Assembly (NCBI GenBank): GCA_934169535.1
Contig: CAKPOC010000032.1
Span: 1-13,741 of the forward strand
Direction: 5' to 3'
DNA length: 13,741 nt
From: an uncultured Clostridia bacterium
GTDB taxonomy: Bacteria > Bacillota > Clostridia > TANB77 > CAG-508
Below are positions 1 to 5,927 of the stretch, one piece after another. The number at the start of each line of letters is the position of its first letter. The stretch's first letter is position 1. The notes beneath the pieces were generated by a model that was not told the origin of the DNA, made no database searches, and saw nothing but the letters and a program-made list of their open reading frames with translations. The position numbers and the translations under genes were made by a program.

Positions 1-946
1 GTCCTAGAAGTATGAACTCATTCATTTGAGAAATTCCATCTTGCTCTTCTTCTAAAATTATATTTTTTTTAAATTCATTATTTTGTATGTTTTCAATGTA
101 TTTATTTAAATTTGTAATATTTGAAAATCTTTTTTTATTTATGTACGAGCTTGCTCCAAGACCTACTCCTAAATATTCTTTTTGATTCCAGCAATCCATA
201 TTGTGTTTTGATTCATATCCCTCTCTTGCAAAATTTGAAATTTCATAATGTATATAATTATTTTTTTCTAAATATTTTTTTGTATTCCAATACATTTGCC
301 TTTCTGTTTTTTCACTTGGTAATTTTAATTTTCCTGAAGCTTCCTTGTTATATAAAATTGTTCCTTCCTCTAATATTAATGAATAAACTGAAATGTGCTC
401 AGGGTTAAGTTTTACTATTTTTTCTAGACTTTCTTGTAAATCTTTAATTGTTTGCATTGGCAGGGCAAGCATTAAATCAACATTTATATTATCAAAAATT
501 TTTCTTGCATCTTGATATGTTTTTAAAAATTCTTCATAAGTATGGATTCTTCCAATTTCTTTTAAAATTGCATTTTGCGCCGCTTGAAGACCTATGCTTA
601 GCCTATTTATTCCTAATGCTTTATAAGTTTGCAATTTTTTTAAATTTACAGTTCCTGGGTTTACTTCTATTGTTATTTCTGCATTTTTTTCTACAATAAA
701 ATTTTCTTTAATTGTTTGTAAAATTTCTTGTATATATTTTTCTTCTATATATGAAGGCGTCCCTCCACCTAAATAAATCGTTTTTATTTTTTTATTTTTT
801 ACTCTTTTAAAATTAATTTCTTTTAGCAGGCTTTCTATATAATCATTTATTAAATTTTCTTTTTCGGCAAATGAAGCAAAATCGCAATAATCACACTTTT
901 TTTTGCAAAATGGAATGTGCACATATAGTCCTAATTCATCTTCCAT
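1..946 (-). CDS. hemW: HemW-like radical SAM protein (heme chaperone), 3' end outside window
   Basis: The first 315 residues are visible and the reading frame runs open off the left edge. The family is usually about 380 residues, so the last sixth, including most of the C-terminal HemN_C-type region, is missing. The N-terminus reads LYVHIPFCKKKCDYCDF, with the radical SAM cysteines at C14, C18 and C21 (CX3CX2C). A GGGTPS SAM-binding motif follows near residue 60, then EVNPGT, and QMNEFILLG lies at the cut edge. Phe follows the cluster instead of the fourth cysteine of true HemN, which favours the heme-chaperone HemW over coproporphyrinogen dehydrogenase. HemW proteins bind a 4Fe-4S cluster and SAM and are thought to deliver heme; that role is family knowledge. 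The ATG shares one base with the whiA stop (TAATG), so translation is probably coupled. It is the last visible gene of prmC-whiA-hemW. Confidence 0.93.
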   Translation of the reverse strand, partial: MEDELGLYVHIPFCKKKCDYCDFASFAEKENLINDYIESLLKEINFKRVKNKKIKTIYLGGGTPSYIEEKYIQEILQTIKENFIVEKNAEITIEVNPGTVNLKKLQTYKALGINRLSIGLQAAQNAILKEIGRIHTYEEFLKTYQDARKIFDNINVDLMLALPMQTIKDLQESLEKIVKLNPEHISVYSLILEEGTILYNKEASGKLKLPSEKTERQMYWNTKKYLEKNNYIHYEISNFAREGYESKHNMDCWNQKEYLGVGLGASSYINKKRFSNITNLNKYIENIQNNEFKKNIILEEEQDGISQMNEFILLG

Positions 947-1761
947 TATAAGTATTCCTCCATTTTTTTGAACCTGTGACTTACACTTGATTTTCCTATT
1001 GGTTGTTTTAACATTTTCCCTAGTTCCTCTAATGTAGCATTAGGATTTTTTTCTCTTAAAATTGCAATTTCTTTTAAGTCCTCCGGAAGCTTTGCGAATT
1101 TTCCTTTTTTCTTTATTTCCTTTATAATCTCTATTTGAGATACTGAAGTTTTTATTGTCTTGTTCATATTTGCGGTTTCGCAATTTACTATTCTATTAAC
1201 ATTATTCTTCATTTCGTGGACAACCCTTGTTTGTTCAAATTTTAGCACAGCTGAGTTTGCTCCAATGAACGCTAAAAATTTTGATATTTCTTCTCCATCT
1301 TTTATATATAAACTATTTTCAAGTTTTTTCACATGGATATTTTTATTTTCTAAAATTTTTTCAGCAATATTCAAATAATTTTTGCTATTATATATAATTT
1401 CCAAGTGATACTTTTTTTCAGGATTATTTATTGAGCCTCCACCTAAAAAATTACCTCTTATAAATGCTTTATTTAGTCTTTCTTCTTCAAAATTTATATC
1501 TTCTTTTAGTTCAAATTTAAATGTTATATTAAATTTTTTTCCTGTTACATCTATTGTGTAATTTTCTATATTTAAATTACTAAGCAATTTAGCAAATCTA
1601 TTTATATTATACTCATTTTCAGTAGAAAATTGGTACTTATTTTTTGATTTTTCTTTTCCTATTGTAACAAAATATCCTAAAAATTCTGCATACACTTCAT
1701 CTTTATTTTTTAAATTATTTATTTTGCTTAATTCGTTTTTTAATTCTCCCGAAAAAGACAT
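946..1761 (-). CDS. whiA: WhiA, DNA-binding regulator with LAGLIDADG-like domain
   Basis: This 271-residue protein has the WhiA layout. An N-terminal LAGLIDADG-like half carries AFIRGNFLGGGSINNPEKKY at about 99-118, a conserved linker has NCETANMNKT at 193-202, and a C-terminal helix-turn-helix (about 225-271) contains LPEDLKEIAILREKNP and ends GKSSVSHRFKKMEEYL. WhiA is a conserved Gram-positive DNA-binding protein linked to sporulation in Streptomyces and to division and chromosome segregation in Bacillus. It has no nuclease activity despite its homing-endonuclease ancestry. It is shorter than the usual 305-325 residues, with the loss mainly in the N-terminal half. The ATG lies 5 bases after the prmC stop, and its AAGGAG ribosome site is formed by the last two sense codons of prmC. 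In many Firmicutes whiA follows rapZ and yvcK; here it sits between prmC and hemW. Confidence 0.95.
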   Translation of the reverse strand: MSFSGELKNELSKINNLKNKDEVYAEFLGYFVTIGKEKSKNKYQFSTENEYNINRFAKLLSNLNIENYTIDVTGKKFNITFKFELKEDINFEEERLNKAFIRGNFLGGGSINNPEKKYHLEIIYNSKNYLNIAEKILENKNIHVKKLENSLYIKDGEEISKFLAFIGANSAVLKFEQTRVVHEMKNNVNRIVNCETANMNKTIKTSVSQIEIIKEIKKKGKFAKLPEDLKEIAILREKNPNATLEELGKMLKQPIGKSSVSHRFKKMEEYL

Positions 1762-1766
1762 AAAAT

Positions 1767-2618
1767 TTACTCCTTTTCTATTTTACATATTATACATCTA
1801 TCATTTTGTCCTAAATCTTTTACAATTTGTATGTTTTTATAAAATTTATTTTCTTCTAAAATTTCAGATACCTCTTTTGCTTGGTCATATCCTATTTCTA
1901 AGCATAAAAAACCATCATTTTTTATAAATTTGTATGCTTCTTGTGCTATTTTTTTATAAAAATCCAAGCCATCTTCTCCTCCATTTAGCGCTATATATGG
2001 TTCATTTTTTACTTGTTTTGAAAGGTCTTTTATCACTTGGGTTTTTATATATGGCGGATTAGAAGCTATTATGTTAAAGTCATTTTCTGTAATGTTCTCA
2101 AACAAATCAGACCTAATTGTAATTATTGGGGCGTAATTTTTTTCTGCATTCTTTTTTGCAACATTTATTGCTTCTTTGCTTATGTCACTTGCAAAAATCT
2201 TAGCAGGTATATTTTTTCTGTCTAAAGCTTTTTTTAGTGAAATTGCAATTGCTCCACTTCCAGTACACAAATCTAATATTTTATCCCCTTGCTTACATTT
2301 TTTTATTGTTTCTTCTACTAGAATTTCTGTATCTGGTTGAGGAATTAATACATTTTCATCTACATAATACTCTTCATTCATAAAATTTTGCTTATGTGTT
2401 ATGTATTGAATTGGATAGCCTTCTATTATTTTATCTATATATCTTTCAAATTCAGTTTCATCCTTTTGTAAAATTTCTTCATATAAATGTGCTACTATAA
2501 ATTGTCTATCCGCTTTTAATACATATTGCATTAGCTCTTTTGTGATAATTAGACTATCTTCTATCTTTTTTTCGTTTAATTTTTTTACTCCATAATTTAA
2601 TGTTTCTTGTAAAGTCAT
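1767..2618 (-). CDS. prmC: PrmC, release factor glutamine N5-methyltransferase
   Basis: This 283-residue protein, a normal family length, methylates the glutamine of the GGQ motif in peptide-chain release factors RF1 and RF2 using SAM. An N-terminal helical domain (about 1-85) binds the release factor. It is followed by PQPDTE at 93-98, SAM motif I DLCTGSG at 116-122, an acidic ribose-binding segment FASDIS near 142-147, and the diagnostic NPPY substrate motif at 187-190. I start at the ATG at 2618 because AAGAGGA lies 5-6 bases upstream and family alignment begins here. The open frame continues to 2753, but those extra codons run through the structured RNA and do not resemble PrmC. It is the first gene of prmC-whiA-hemW, only about 20 bases after the RNA's 3' end, so read-through from the RNA promoter may supply its transcription. 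Confidence 0.95.
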   Translation of the reverse strand: MTLQETLNYGVKKLNEKKIEDSLIITKELMQYVLKADRQFIVAHLYEEILQKDETEFERYIDKIIEGYPIQYITHKQNFMNEEYYVDENVLIPQPDTEILVEETIKKCKQGDKILDLCTGSGAIAISLKKALDRKNIPAKIFASDISKEAINVAKKNAEKNYAPIITIRSDLFENITENDFNIIASNPPYIKTQVIKDLSKQVKNEPYIALNGGEDGLDFYKKIAQEAYKFIKNDGFLCLEIGYDQAKEVSEILEENKFYKNIQIVKDLGQNDRCIICKIEKE

Positions 2619-2640
2619 AATTTCCTCTTTATATAAAAAA

Positions 2641-2820
2641 TACCCGCCTTGGCCGTAGCTCAAGGAGATTTTAAGAAACCTGCCTAAACAGGTGGGTGTC
2701 TTGTTGAATGCTTCTGGGTGTCTTAAAAATATGTTTAAGCATACACGCCACATTCAAAGGCGGACTCCCTTTAATTCTTTGTTGGTTCTAAAATATCCTT
2801 TTTACGCACCACGCAGGAAG
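2641..2820 (-). ncRNA. ssrS: 6S RNA candidate (RNA polymerase-binding regulatory RNA)
   Basis: This 180-nt stretch is much richer in G+C than its surroundings and folds on the minus strand as one long interrupted hairpin. The ends pair (CCUGC at 2817-2813 with GCGGG at 2647-2643). GGGAGUC pairs with GACACCC, each with one central A mismatch. Further in are UUGAAUG/CAUUCAA, GUGU/ACAC and CUUAAA/UUUAAG. A small hairpin (ACCUG/CAGGU) lies on the 3' strand of the central region, and a CCUUG/CAAGG hairpin with a UACG tetraloop lies near the 3' end. That layout, the 180-200 nt size, and the 3' segment GCUACGGCCAAGGCGG, which resembles the E. coli 6S 3' strand, suggest 6S RNA, which sequesters the housekeeping holoenzyme. 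The U-G pair in the end stem and the UNCG loop favour this strand. A T-run follows at 2640-2635. It could instead be a cis-acting leader of prmC. Confidence 0.68.
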
Positions 2821-2841
2821 TTTTTATTTTTTATTTACTTT

Positions 2842-2870
2842 ATATTATCATATAATTTTAAAATTATCAA
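2842..2870 (-). promoter_or_regulatory. Sigma-A promoter for the 6S RNA candidate (and possibly prmC-whiA-hemW)
   Basis: On the minus strand TTGATA (2870-2865) and TAATAT (2847-2842) are separated by 17 bp, with an extended -10 TG just upstream of the -10. Predicted initiation near 2835 would give a short leader before the first paired base at 2820. No other good promoter is visible between here and prmC. Confidence 0.65.
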
Positions 2871-2917
2871 TAGAATTTTTTAACTTTTGCAGGTCATTTT
2901 TCGACATTTTCTTTATG

Positions 2918-2946
2918 TTGATTTTTTTACTTTCTACTGCTATAAT
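2918..2946 (+). promoter_or_regulatory. Sigma-A promoter for smpB
   Basis: TTGATT (2918-2923), a 17-bp spacer and a consensus TATAAT (2941-2946) preceded by TGC form an extended -10 promoter. Predicted initiation near 2953 gives an untranslated leader of about 24 nt. It is divergent from the 6S RNA promoter. Together these two promoters and the RNA account for the 358-base gene-free stretch 2619-2976. Confidence 0.75.
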
Positions 2947-2976
2947 ATATAAAAATAAAAAAGGAAAATTTATATT

Positions 2977-3429
2977 ATGATAAAAAATATTGCTAAAAAC
3001 CCAACTGCTTTGCACAATTATACTGTTATTGATAAATTAGAGGCAGGGCTTGTTTTATATGGTACTGAAATAAAATCTATTAGAAATGGTAAAGTAAATT
3101 TAAAAGATAGTTATGCAGCTTTAAATAATGGCGAAATTTTTGTATATTCTATGAACATAAGTCCTTATGAACATGGAAATATATTTAACAAAGATCCTCT
3201 TCGTCCTAAAAAGCTTTTATTAAATAAAAAAGAAATTTTTAGGCTTTCTGGATTAGTTAAGCAAAAAGGCTATACTTTAGTTCCAATATCTTTATACTTT
3301 AAAAATAATATTGTAAAGCTTGAGCTTGGGATTTGTAAAGGTAAAAAACTATTTGATAAAAGAGATGATTTAAAGAAAAAAGAGGCTGATAGAAAAATTC
3401 AGATAGCTATGCGTCAAAAAAATATGTAA
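2977..3429 (+). CDS. smpB: SsrA-binding protein SmpB
   Basis: This 150-residue protein, the usual family length, binds tmRNA and brings it to stalled ribosomes for trans-translation. The beta-barrel core shows the signature AGLVLYGTEIKSIRNGKVNL at about 23-42, followed by KDSYA. Also visible are ISPYEHGN near 61-68, DPLRPKKLLL near 72-81, KGYTLVPISLY, and GKKLFDKRDDLKKKEADR leading into the basic C-terminal tail that inserts into the decoding centre. The first residues (about 1-10) replace the more common NRKA-type start with NPTALHNY, a modest divergence. AAGGA lies about 12 bases before the ATG, slightly long, but no better in-frame start exists. It is monocistronic, with a promoter at 2918-2946 and a strong hairpin terminator just after the stop. 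No tmRNA gene is visible in this window. Confidence 0.96.
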   Translation: MIKNIAKNPTALHNYTVIDKLEAGLVLYGTEIKSIRNGKVNLKDSYAALNNGEIFVYSMNISPYEHGNIFNKDPLRPKKLLLNKKEIFRLSGLVKQKGYTLVPISLYFKNNIVKLELGICKGKKLFDKRDDLKKKEADRKIQIAMRQKNM

Positions 3430-3434
3430 AATTT

Positions 3435-3484
3435 AAGTATATTGAAAAATTGCGAAAACACAAACTTTTCAATATACTTTTTTT
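3435..3484 (+). terminator. Intrinsic terminator of smpB, possibly bidirectional
   Basis: A perfect 14-bp inverted repeat (3435-3448 with 3466-3479) encloses a 17-nt loop and is followed on the plus strand by seven T residues (3478-3484). The T-run includes part of the stop codon of the convergent gene that ends at 3483. On the minus strand the hairpin is followed by a weaker AAATTTT tract, so it may serve both genes. Confidence 0.85.
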
Positions 3485-4016
3485 ATTCATGGTATTCTTC
3501 GTTAGAATTTTCTCGTTGTTTACCATAGTAAATAACCATTGCGACAATTGCTATTCCAAATGCTCCAACTATTATAAAGCTCCATGCAGTAGCATTCATT
3601 CCTAAAAAAGTACTATCTGTAACTGCTGCTGTTCTTTCTGCTGTATAATCTTGCATCATATTTACGTCTTGACCTGCGCCATCCATAATGTTGTCTACTC
3701 CATTTGCACCATCTTCTACTAAGTTACCTACCCCATTTACAGCGTCCTCTGCAACATTTCCTACTGTTTTTCCAGCTTCACCAACAAATCCACTAACGGT
3801 ATTTCCTACATTTCCTGCAATTCCTCCTACAATATTTTCATTGCCACTTGCAACATCATTTACAGTTTCTCCTGCTGCCTCAACACCATTTATCACTCCA
3901 TTTACGCCACTTTCAGCAGCATTCGTAACATCATTTACCACATTTTCAGTTGCCAAGCAAAATGGCATCATAAGTATTATAAAGGCAGACATTAAATATA
4001 AAATTTTTTTAGTCAT
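3483..4016 (-). CDS. Secreted or membrane-anchored low-complexity surface protein (unknown function)
   Basis: I do not recognise this 177-residue protein. It has a signal peptide or N-terminal anchor (about 1-22, MTKKILYLMSAFIILMMPFC), then a region at about 24-116 built almost only from V, G, N, A, D, E, T and I, with hydrophobic residues every three or four positions (for example VNGVINGV, AVNGVGNLV, GANGVDNI). That spacing suggests amphipathic helix, loosely like late-embryogenesis or phasin-type repeats. A C-terminal transmembrane helix (about 144-164, ending VIYYGKQR) is followed by a short acidic tail. The ATG at 4016 is chosen because GGAGG lies just upstream and the signal peptide starts there. 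The open frame extends to 4109, but the extra codons run into the terminator of the preceding gene. I see no convincing sigma-A promoter, so the start of its transcript is unclear. Confidence 0.8.
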   Translation of the reverse strand: MTKKILYLMSAFIILMMPFCLATENVVNDVTNAAESGVNGVINGVEAAGETVNDVASGNENIVGGIAGNVGNTVSGFVGEAGKTVGNVAEDAVNGVGNLVEDGANGVDNIMDGAGQDVNMMQDYTAERTAAVTDSTFLGMNATAWSFIIVGAFGIAIVAMVIYYGKQRENSNEEYHE

Positions 4017-4084
4017 TTTTTCCTCCTTTTTTCTTTTTATATAATTATTATTGTTAAATAAATTTAAAATATTCGATAAAAATT

Positions 4085-4124
4085 TGGAAAAATTTAAGAC
4101 TATTAACATTTTTTGTTAATAGCC
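4085..4124 (-). terminator. Intrinsic terminator after the 144-residue surface protein gene
   Basis: On the minus strand a 10-bp stem (4124-4115 with 4107-4098, one G-U pair) with a 7-nt loop is followed by TTAAATTTTTCC. It lies just after the stop at 4134 and separates the fba transcript from the surface protein gene at 3483-4016. Confidence 0.75.
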
Positions 4125-4133
4125 TTTGGTTTG

Positions 4134-4568
4134 TTATTTATTTCCTAATCTGATTAAAATTGCAATTGCTAAAAGTATTAAAATAAATCCAATTGCAATA
4201 AGAACTATATTTAGTATATTTGTAAGTCCTAATTCTGATTCTGGAAGAGATTTTAGGCTGCTTACATTTGCTGATGATTCAGTAGTTGTGTTTGTTTGAT
4301 CTGTTGTAGCATTTGCTGATGCTAAAGTGTTATCAGTAGCAGAATTTGATAAAACTGAATTTTCGTCATTTTCAGTAGAAGTATTAGAATCTAATGAATT
4401 GCTACTTGCACTTGTATTTGAGCTTGCAGTGTTTGCTGGTAATGCACTGTTTGTATCAGATGCAATAGTTGAATTTAAATTCATATCTATATTTACAGCA
4501 AAACATCTACTACTAATAGCAAATATTATAATTGCTAAAATTGCTAAAATTTTTATTGTTTTTTTCAT
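4134..4568 (-). CDS. Small Ser/Thr/Asn-rich surface protein with C-terminal anchor (unknown function)
   Basis: This 144-residue protein is not a family I recognise. It has a signal peptide (about 1-24, cleavage plausible after CFA), then an extended low-complexity linker (about 30-106) dominated by S, T, N, A, D and E with no cysteine. LPESELG (108-114), a hydrophobic segment (about 117-139) and a short RLGNK tail follow. The end resembles a wall-sorting or stalk arrangement, but LPESE is not a proper LPxTG motif, so simple membrane anchoring is the safer reading. The start has AGAGGA 7 bases upstream. It begins 25 bases after the fba stop with no terminator or promoter between, so it is probably co-transcribed with fba. 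The likely product is a short surface stalk; no function can be assigned. Confidence 0.78.
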   Translation of the reverse strand: MKKTIKILAILAIIIFAISSRCFAVNIDMNLNSTIASDTNSALPANTASSNTSASSNSLDSNTSTENDENSVLSNSATDNTLASANATTDQTNTTTESSANVSSLKSLPESELGLTNILNIVLIAIGFILILLAIAILIRLGNK

Positions 4569-4593
4569 TTTTTATTCCTCTTTCTCTTTGGGT

Positions 4594-5523
4594 TTATGCT
4601 TTATTGCTAGATCCAAATACATCTCTTATTTTATGCTTAACTGTATTTTTTATTTGATTTCTTGCTTCTCCTAAATATTTACGAGGGTCAAATACAGATG
4701 GATCTTCTGCAAATACTTTTCTAATTTCAGCTGTCATTGCTAAACGTAAATCTGTGTCTACATTTATTTTTGATACACCACTTAAGCTTGCTTCATGAAG
4801 TATTTCGTCTGGTACACCTTTTGCTCCTGGTATATTTCCTCCATATTTGTTACACATATCAACAAGTTCTGGAATTACTGTTGATGCTCCATGTAATACT
4901 ATTGGTGTATTAGGAATTAGTTCCTTTACTTTTGCTAAAATATCAAATCTAAGTCTTGGTTCACCTTTAAACTTGTATGCTCCATGGCTTGTTCCAATTG
5001 CTATTGCTAAAGAATCACATCCTGTTCTTTCTACAAATTCTTTTGCTTGCTCAGGGTCTGTATACATTGCATCATCTGTTGCAACATTAACATCATCTTC
5101 AACTCCTGCTAATTTTCCAAGTTCTGCTTCAACAACAACACCATGTGCATGTGCATATTCTACAACTTGCTTTGTTAATCTTACATTTTCTTCAAAATCA
5201 TATTTTGAGCCATCAAACATTACTGATGTAAAGCCATTATCTACACACATTTTGCAAGTTTCAAAATCTGGGCCATGATCTAAATGTAAAACTATAGGAA
5301 TATCATGTTCCTCTAATGCTGCTTCTATCATTTTTCTTAAATATGGTATTCTTGCATATTTAATTGCGCTTGATGAACATTGAAGAATTACTGGTGAATT
5401 TTCCTCTGCTGCTGCATCTACAATTCCTTGTACAATTTCCATATCGTTAATATTAAACGCACCTATTGCAAAATGCTCCTTCATTGATTTTTTAAACATT
5501 TCTGTAGTTGTTACTAATGCCAT
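4594..5523 (-). CDS. fba: Class II fructose-1,6-bisphosphate aldolase
   Basis: This 309-residue zinc-dependent cytosolic enzyme cleaves fructose-1,6-bisphosphate to dihydroxyacetone phosphate and glyceraldehyde-3-phosphate in glycolysis and runs in reverse in gluconeogenesis. The motifs are complete: VLHLDHG at 78-84, with H83 the expected zinc ligand and D82 the catalytic acid; VEAELG at 131-136; a zinc histidine in GTSHGAYK (H180); VLHGAS at 209-214 (H211); and NVDTDLR at 254-260, which binds the phosphate and ketose. Length and motif spacing fit the class IIB group of Firmicutes. Related tagatose-bisphosphate or 6-phospho-5-dehydro-2-deoxygluconate aldolases share these motifs, but the lack of a sugar operon nearby favours glycolysis. 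AAAGGAGG lies 8 bases before the ATG, and a near-consensus promoter lies at 5561-5589. It probably leads a two-gene transcript with the small surface protein gene downstream. Confidence 0.94.
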   Translation of the reverse strand: MALVTTTEMFKKSMKEHFAIGAFNINDMEIVQGIVDAAAEENSPVILQCSSSAIKYARIPYLRKMIEAALEEHDIPIVLHLDHGPDFETCKMCVDNGFTSVMFDGSKYDFEENVRLTKQVVEYAHAHGVVVEAELGKLAGVEDDVNVATDDAMYTDPEQAKEFVERTGCDSLAIAIGTSHGAYKFKGEPRLRFDILAKVKELIPNTPIVLHGASTVIPELVDMCNKYGGNIPGAKGVPDEILHEASLSGVSKINVDTDLRLAMTAEIRKVFAEDPSVFDPRKYLGEARNQIKNTVKHKIRDVFGSSNKA

Positions 5524-5560
5524 AAAAAATTCCTCCTTTAGTTATTTTTTATCAATTGTT

Positions 5561-5589
5561 ATTCTAAACTTATTCTTATTTAATGTCAA
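5561..5589 (-). promoter_or_regulatory. Strong sigma-A promoter for fba
   Basis: On the minus strand a perfect TTGACA (5589-5584) and TAGAAT (5566-5561) are 17 bp apart. Predicted initiation near 5554 gives a leader of about 30 nt before the fba ATG. It is the closest match to consensus in the window, fitting a highly expressed glycolytic gene. Confidence 0.85.
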
Positions 5590-5628
5590 TACCAAATGCA
5601 AAATTAATGTTTTTCTTGAATTTATCAC

Positions 5629-5668
5629 TAATAAAGTGAACGTTATTTAATTAATGTTCACTTTATTA
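5629..5668. repeat. 13-bp perfect inverted repeat upstream of fba
   Basis: TAATAAAGTGAAC (5629-5641) and its exact reverse complement (5656-5668) flank a 14-nt centre that can pair three more bases. A further direct copy of TTCACTTTA lies at 5679-5687, 21 bp from the copy at 5658-5666. It sits between the Spo0E-like stop and the fba -35, about 40 bp upstream of the latter. It could be an operator for a dimeric repressor, or a weak terminator of the Spo0E-like gene; neither strand has a clear T-run after the stem. Confidence 0.7.
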
Positions 5669-5692
5669 ATTTTATATATTCACTTTACACAG

Positions 5693-5848
5693 TCATCTTT
5701 CGTTATTCATTTTGTGCATTTCTTCGACAATATATTCGTCAATTTTTTGACTTTGTCTTACAACTGCTTCGTAGTCAGCTCCCTGTTTGATTAACGCCTC
5801 TAATTTTGCTATATTCTTAAGTTTTAATAATGTTTTGTTTTTTTTCAT
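5693..5848 (-). CDS. Spo0E-like aspartyl-phosphate phosphatase, 51 residues
   Basis: This short protein fits the Spo0E family of small two-helix phosphatases that dephosphorylate Spo0A and delay sporulation. A first helix (about 5-22, LLKLKNIAKLEALIKQGA) is joined by a short turn to a second helix with RQSQKIDEYIVEEM at 31-44. SQ-x2-D is the family's catalytic signature, with S33, Q34 and D37 here. Family members are 50-85 residues, so this is a full, short version. AAGGAG lies 10 bases before the ATG at 5848. Two nearer ATGs (5855, 5852) are in another frame and stop after a dozen codons. The gene stands alone between the VWA gene's terminator and fba. Cleavage of Spo0A~P by this copy is inferred from the family; some members act on other response regulators. 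Confidence 0.75.
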   Translation of the reverse strand: MKKNKTLLKLKNIAKLEALIKQGADYEAVVRQSQKIDEYIVEEMHKMNNER

Positions 5849-5880
5849 ACATCATCAACTCCTTGGTAATATAATATCAT

Positions 5881-5922
5881 AAAAAAAATAAAAAATCTGT
5901 CGAAACCTGTCGGCTCGACAAA
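5881..5922 (-). terminator. Terminator of the VWA gene; also carries Spo0A-box-like repeats
   Basis: On the minus strand an 8-bp stem (5922-5915 with 5903-5896, one U-G pair) encloses an 11-nt loop and is followed by a long T-rich tract (5895-5881), immediately after the VWA stop at 5928. The same bases hold TGTCGAA (5898-5904, plus strand), the Spo0A-box consensus, and a 6/7 match on the opposite strand at 5920-5914. They lie 50-75 bp upstream of the Spo0E-like start. Confidence 0.7.
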
Positions 5923-5927
5923 ATTTT

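Noticed and set aside
121..699. Plus-strand Leu/Phe-rich open frames opposite hemW
   Set aside because: They are antisense to a well-conserved gene in T-rich DNA, with no ribosome sites and no recognisable protein features.
2649..2700. tRNA-like stretch on the plus strand (GGCCGTAGCTCAAGGAGA resembles a tRNA 5' half)
   Set aside because: No T-loop motif, no acceptor pairing and no anticodon arm; the bases are better explained as the minus-strand RNA fold.
2619..2753. N-terminal extension of prmC (45 extra codons up to 2753)
   Set aside because: The extension translates the structured RNA, does not resemble PrmC, and bypasses the good ribosome site at the ATG at 2618.
3688..4044. Plus-strand open frame of 118 codons, Ser/Thr/Pro/Phe-rich
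   Set aside because: It is antisense to the V/G/N-rich surface protein, has no ribosome site, and its composition is the complement of that gene's biased codons.
4017..4109. Upstream start for the 177-residue surface protein at 4109
   Set aside because: It would run through the hairpin terminator at 4098-4124 and bury the signal peptide; GGAGG precedes the ATG at 4016.
4327..5278. Plus-strand open frames opposite the small surface gene and fba
   Set aside because: They are shadows of well-supported minus-strand genes and cross their boundaries without initiation signals.
5723..5729. Further TGTCGAA heptamer inside the Spo0E-like coding region
   Set aside because: It lies within codons for the conserved helix and is not near a promoter; one or two chance matches are expected.
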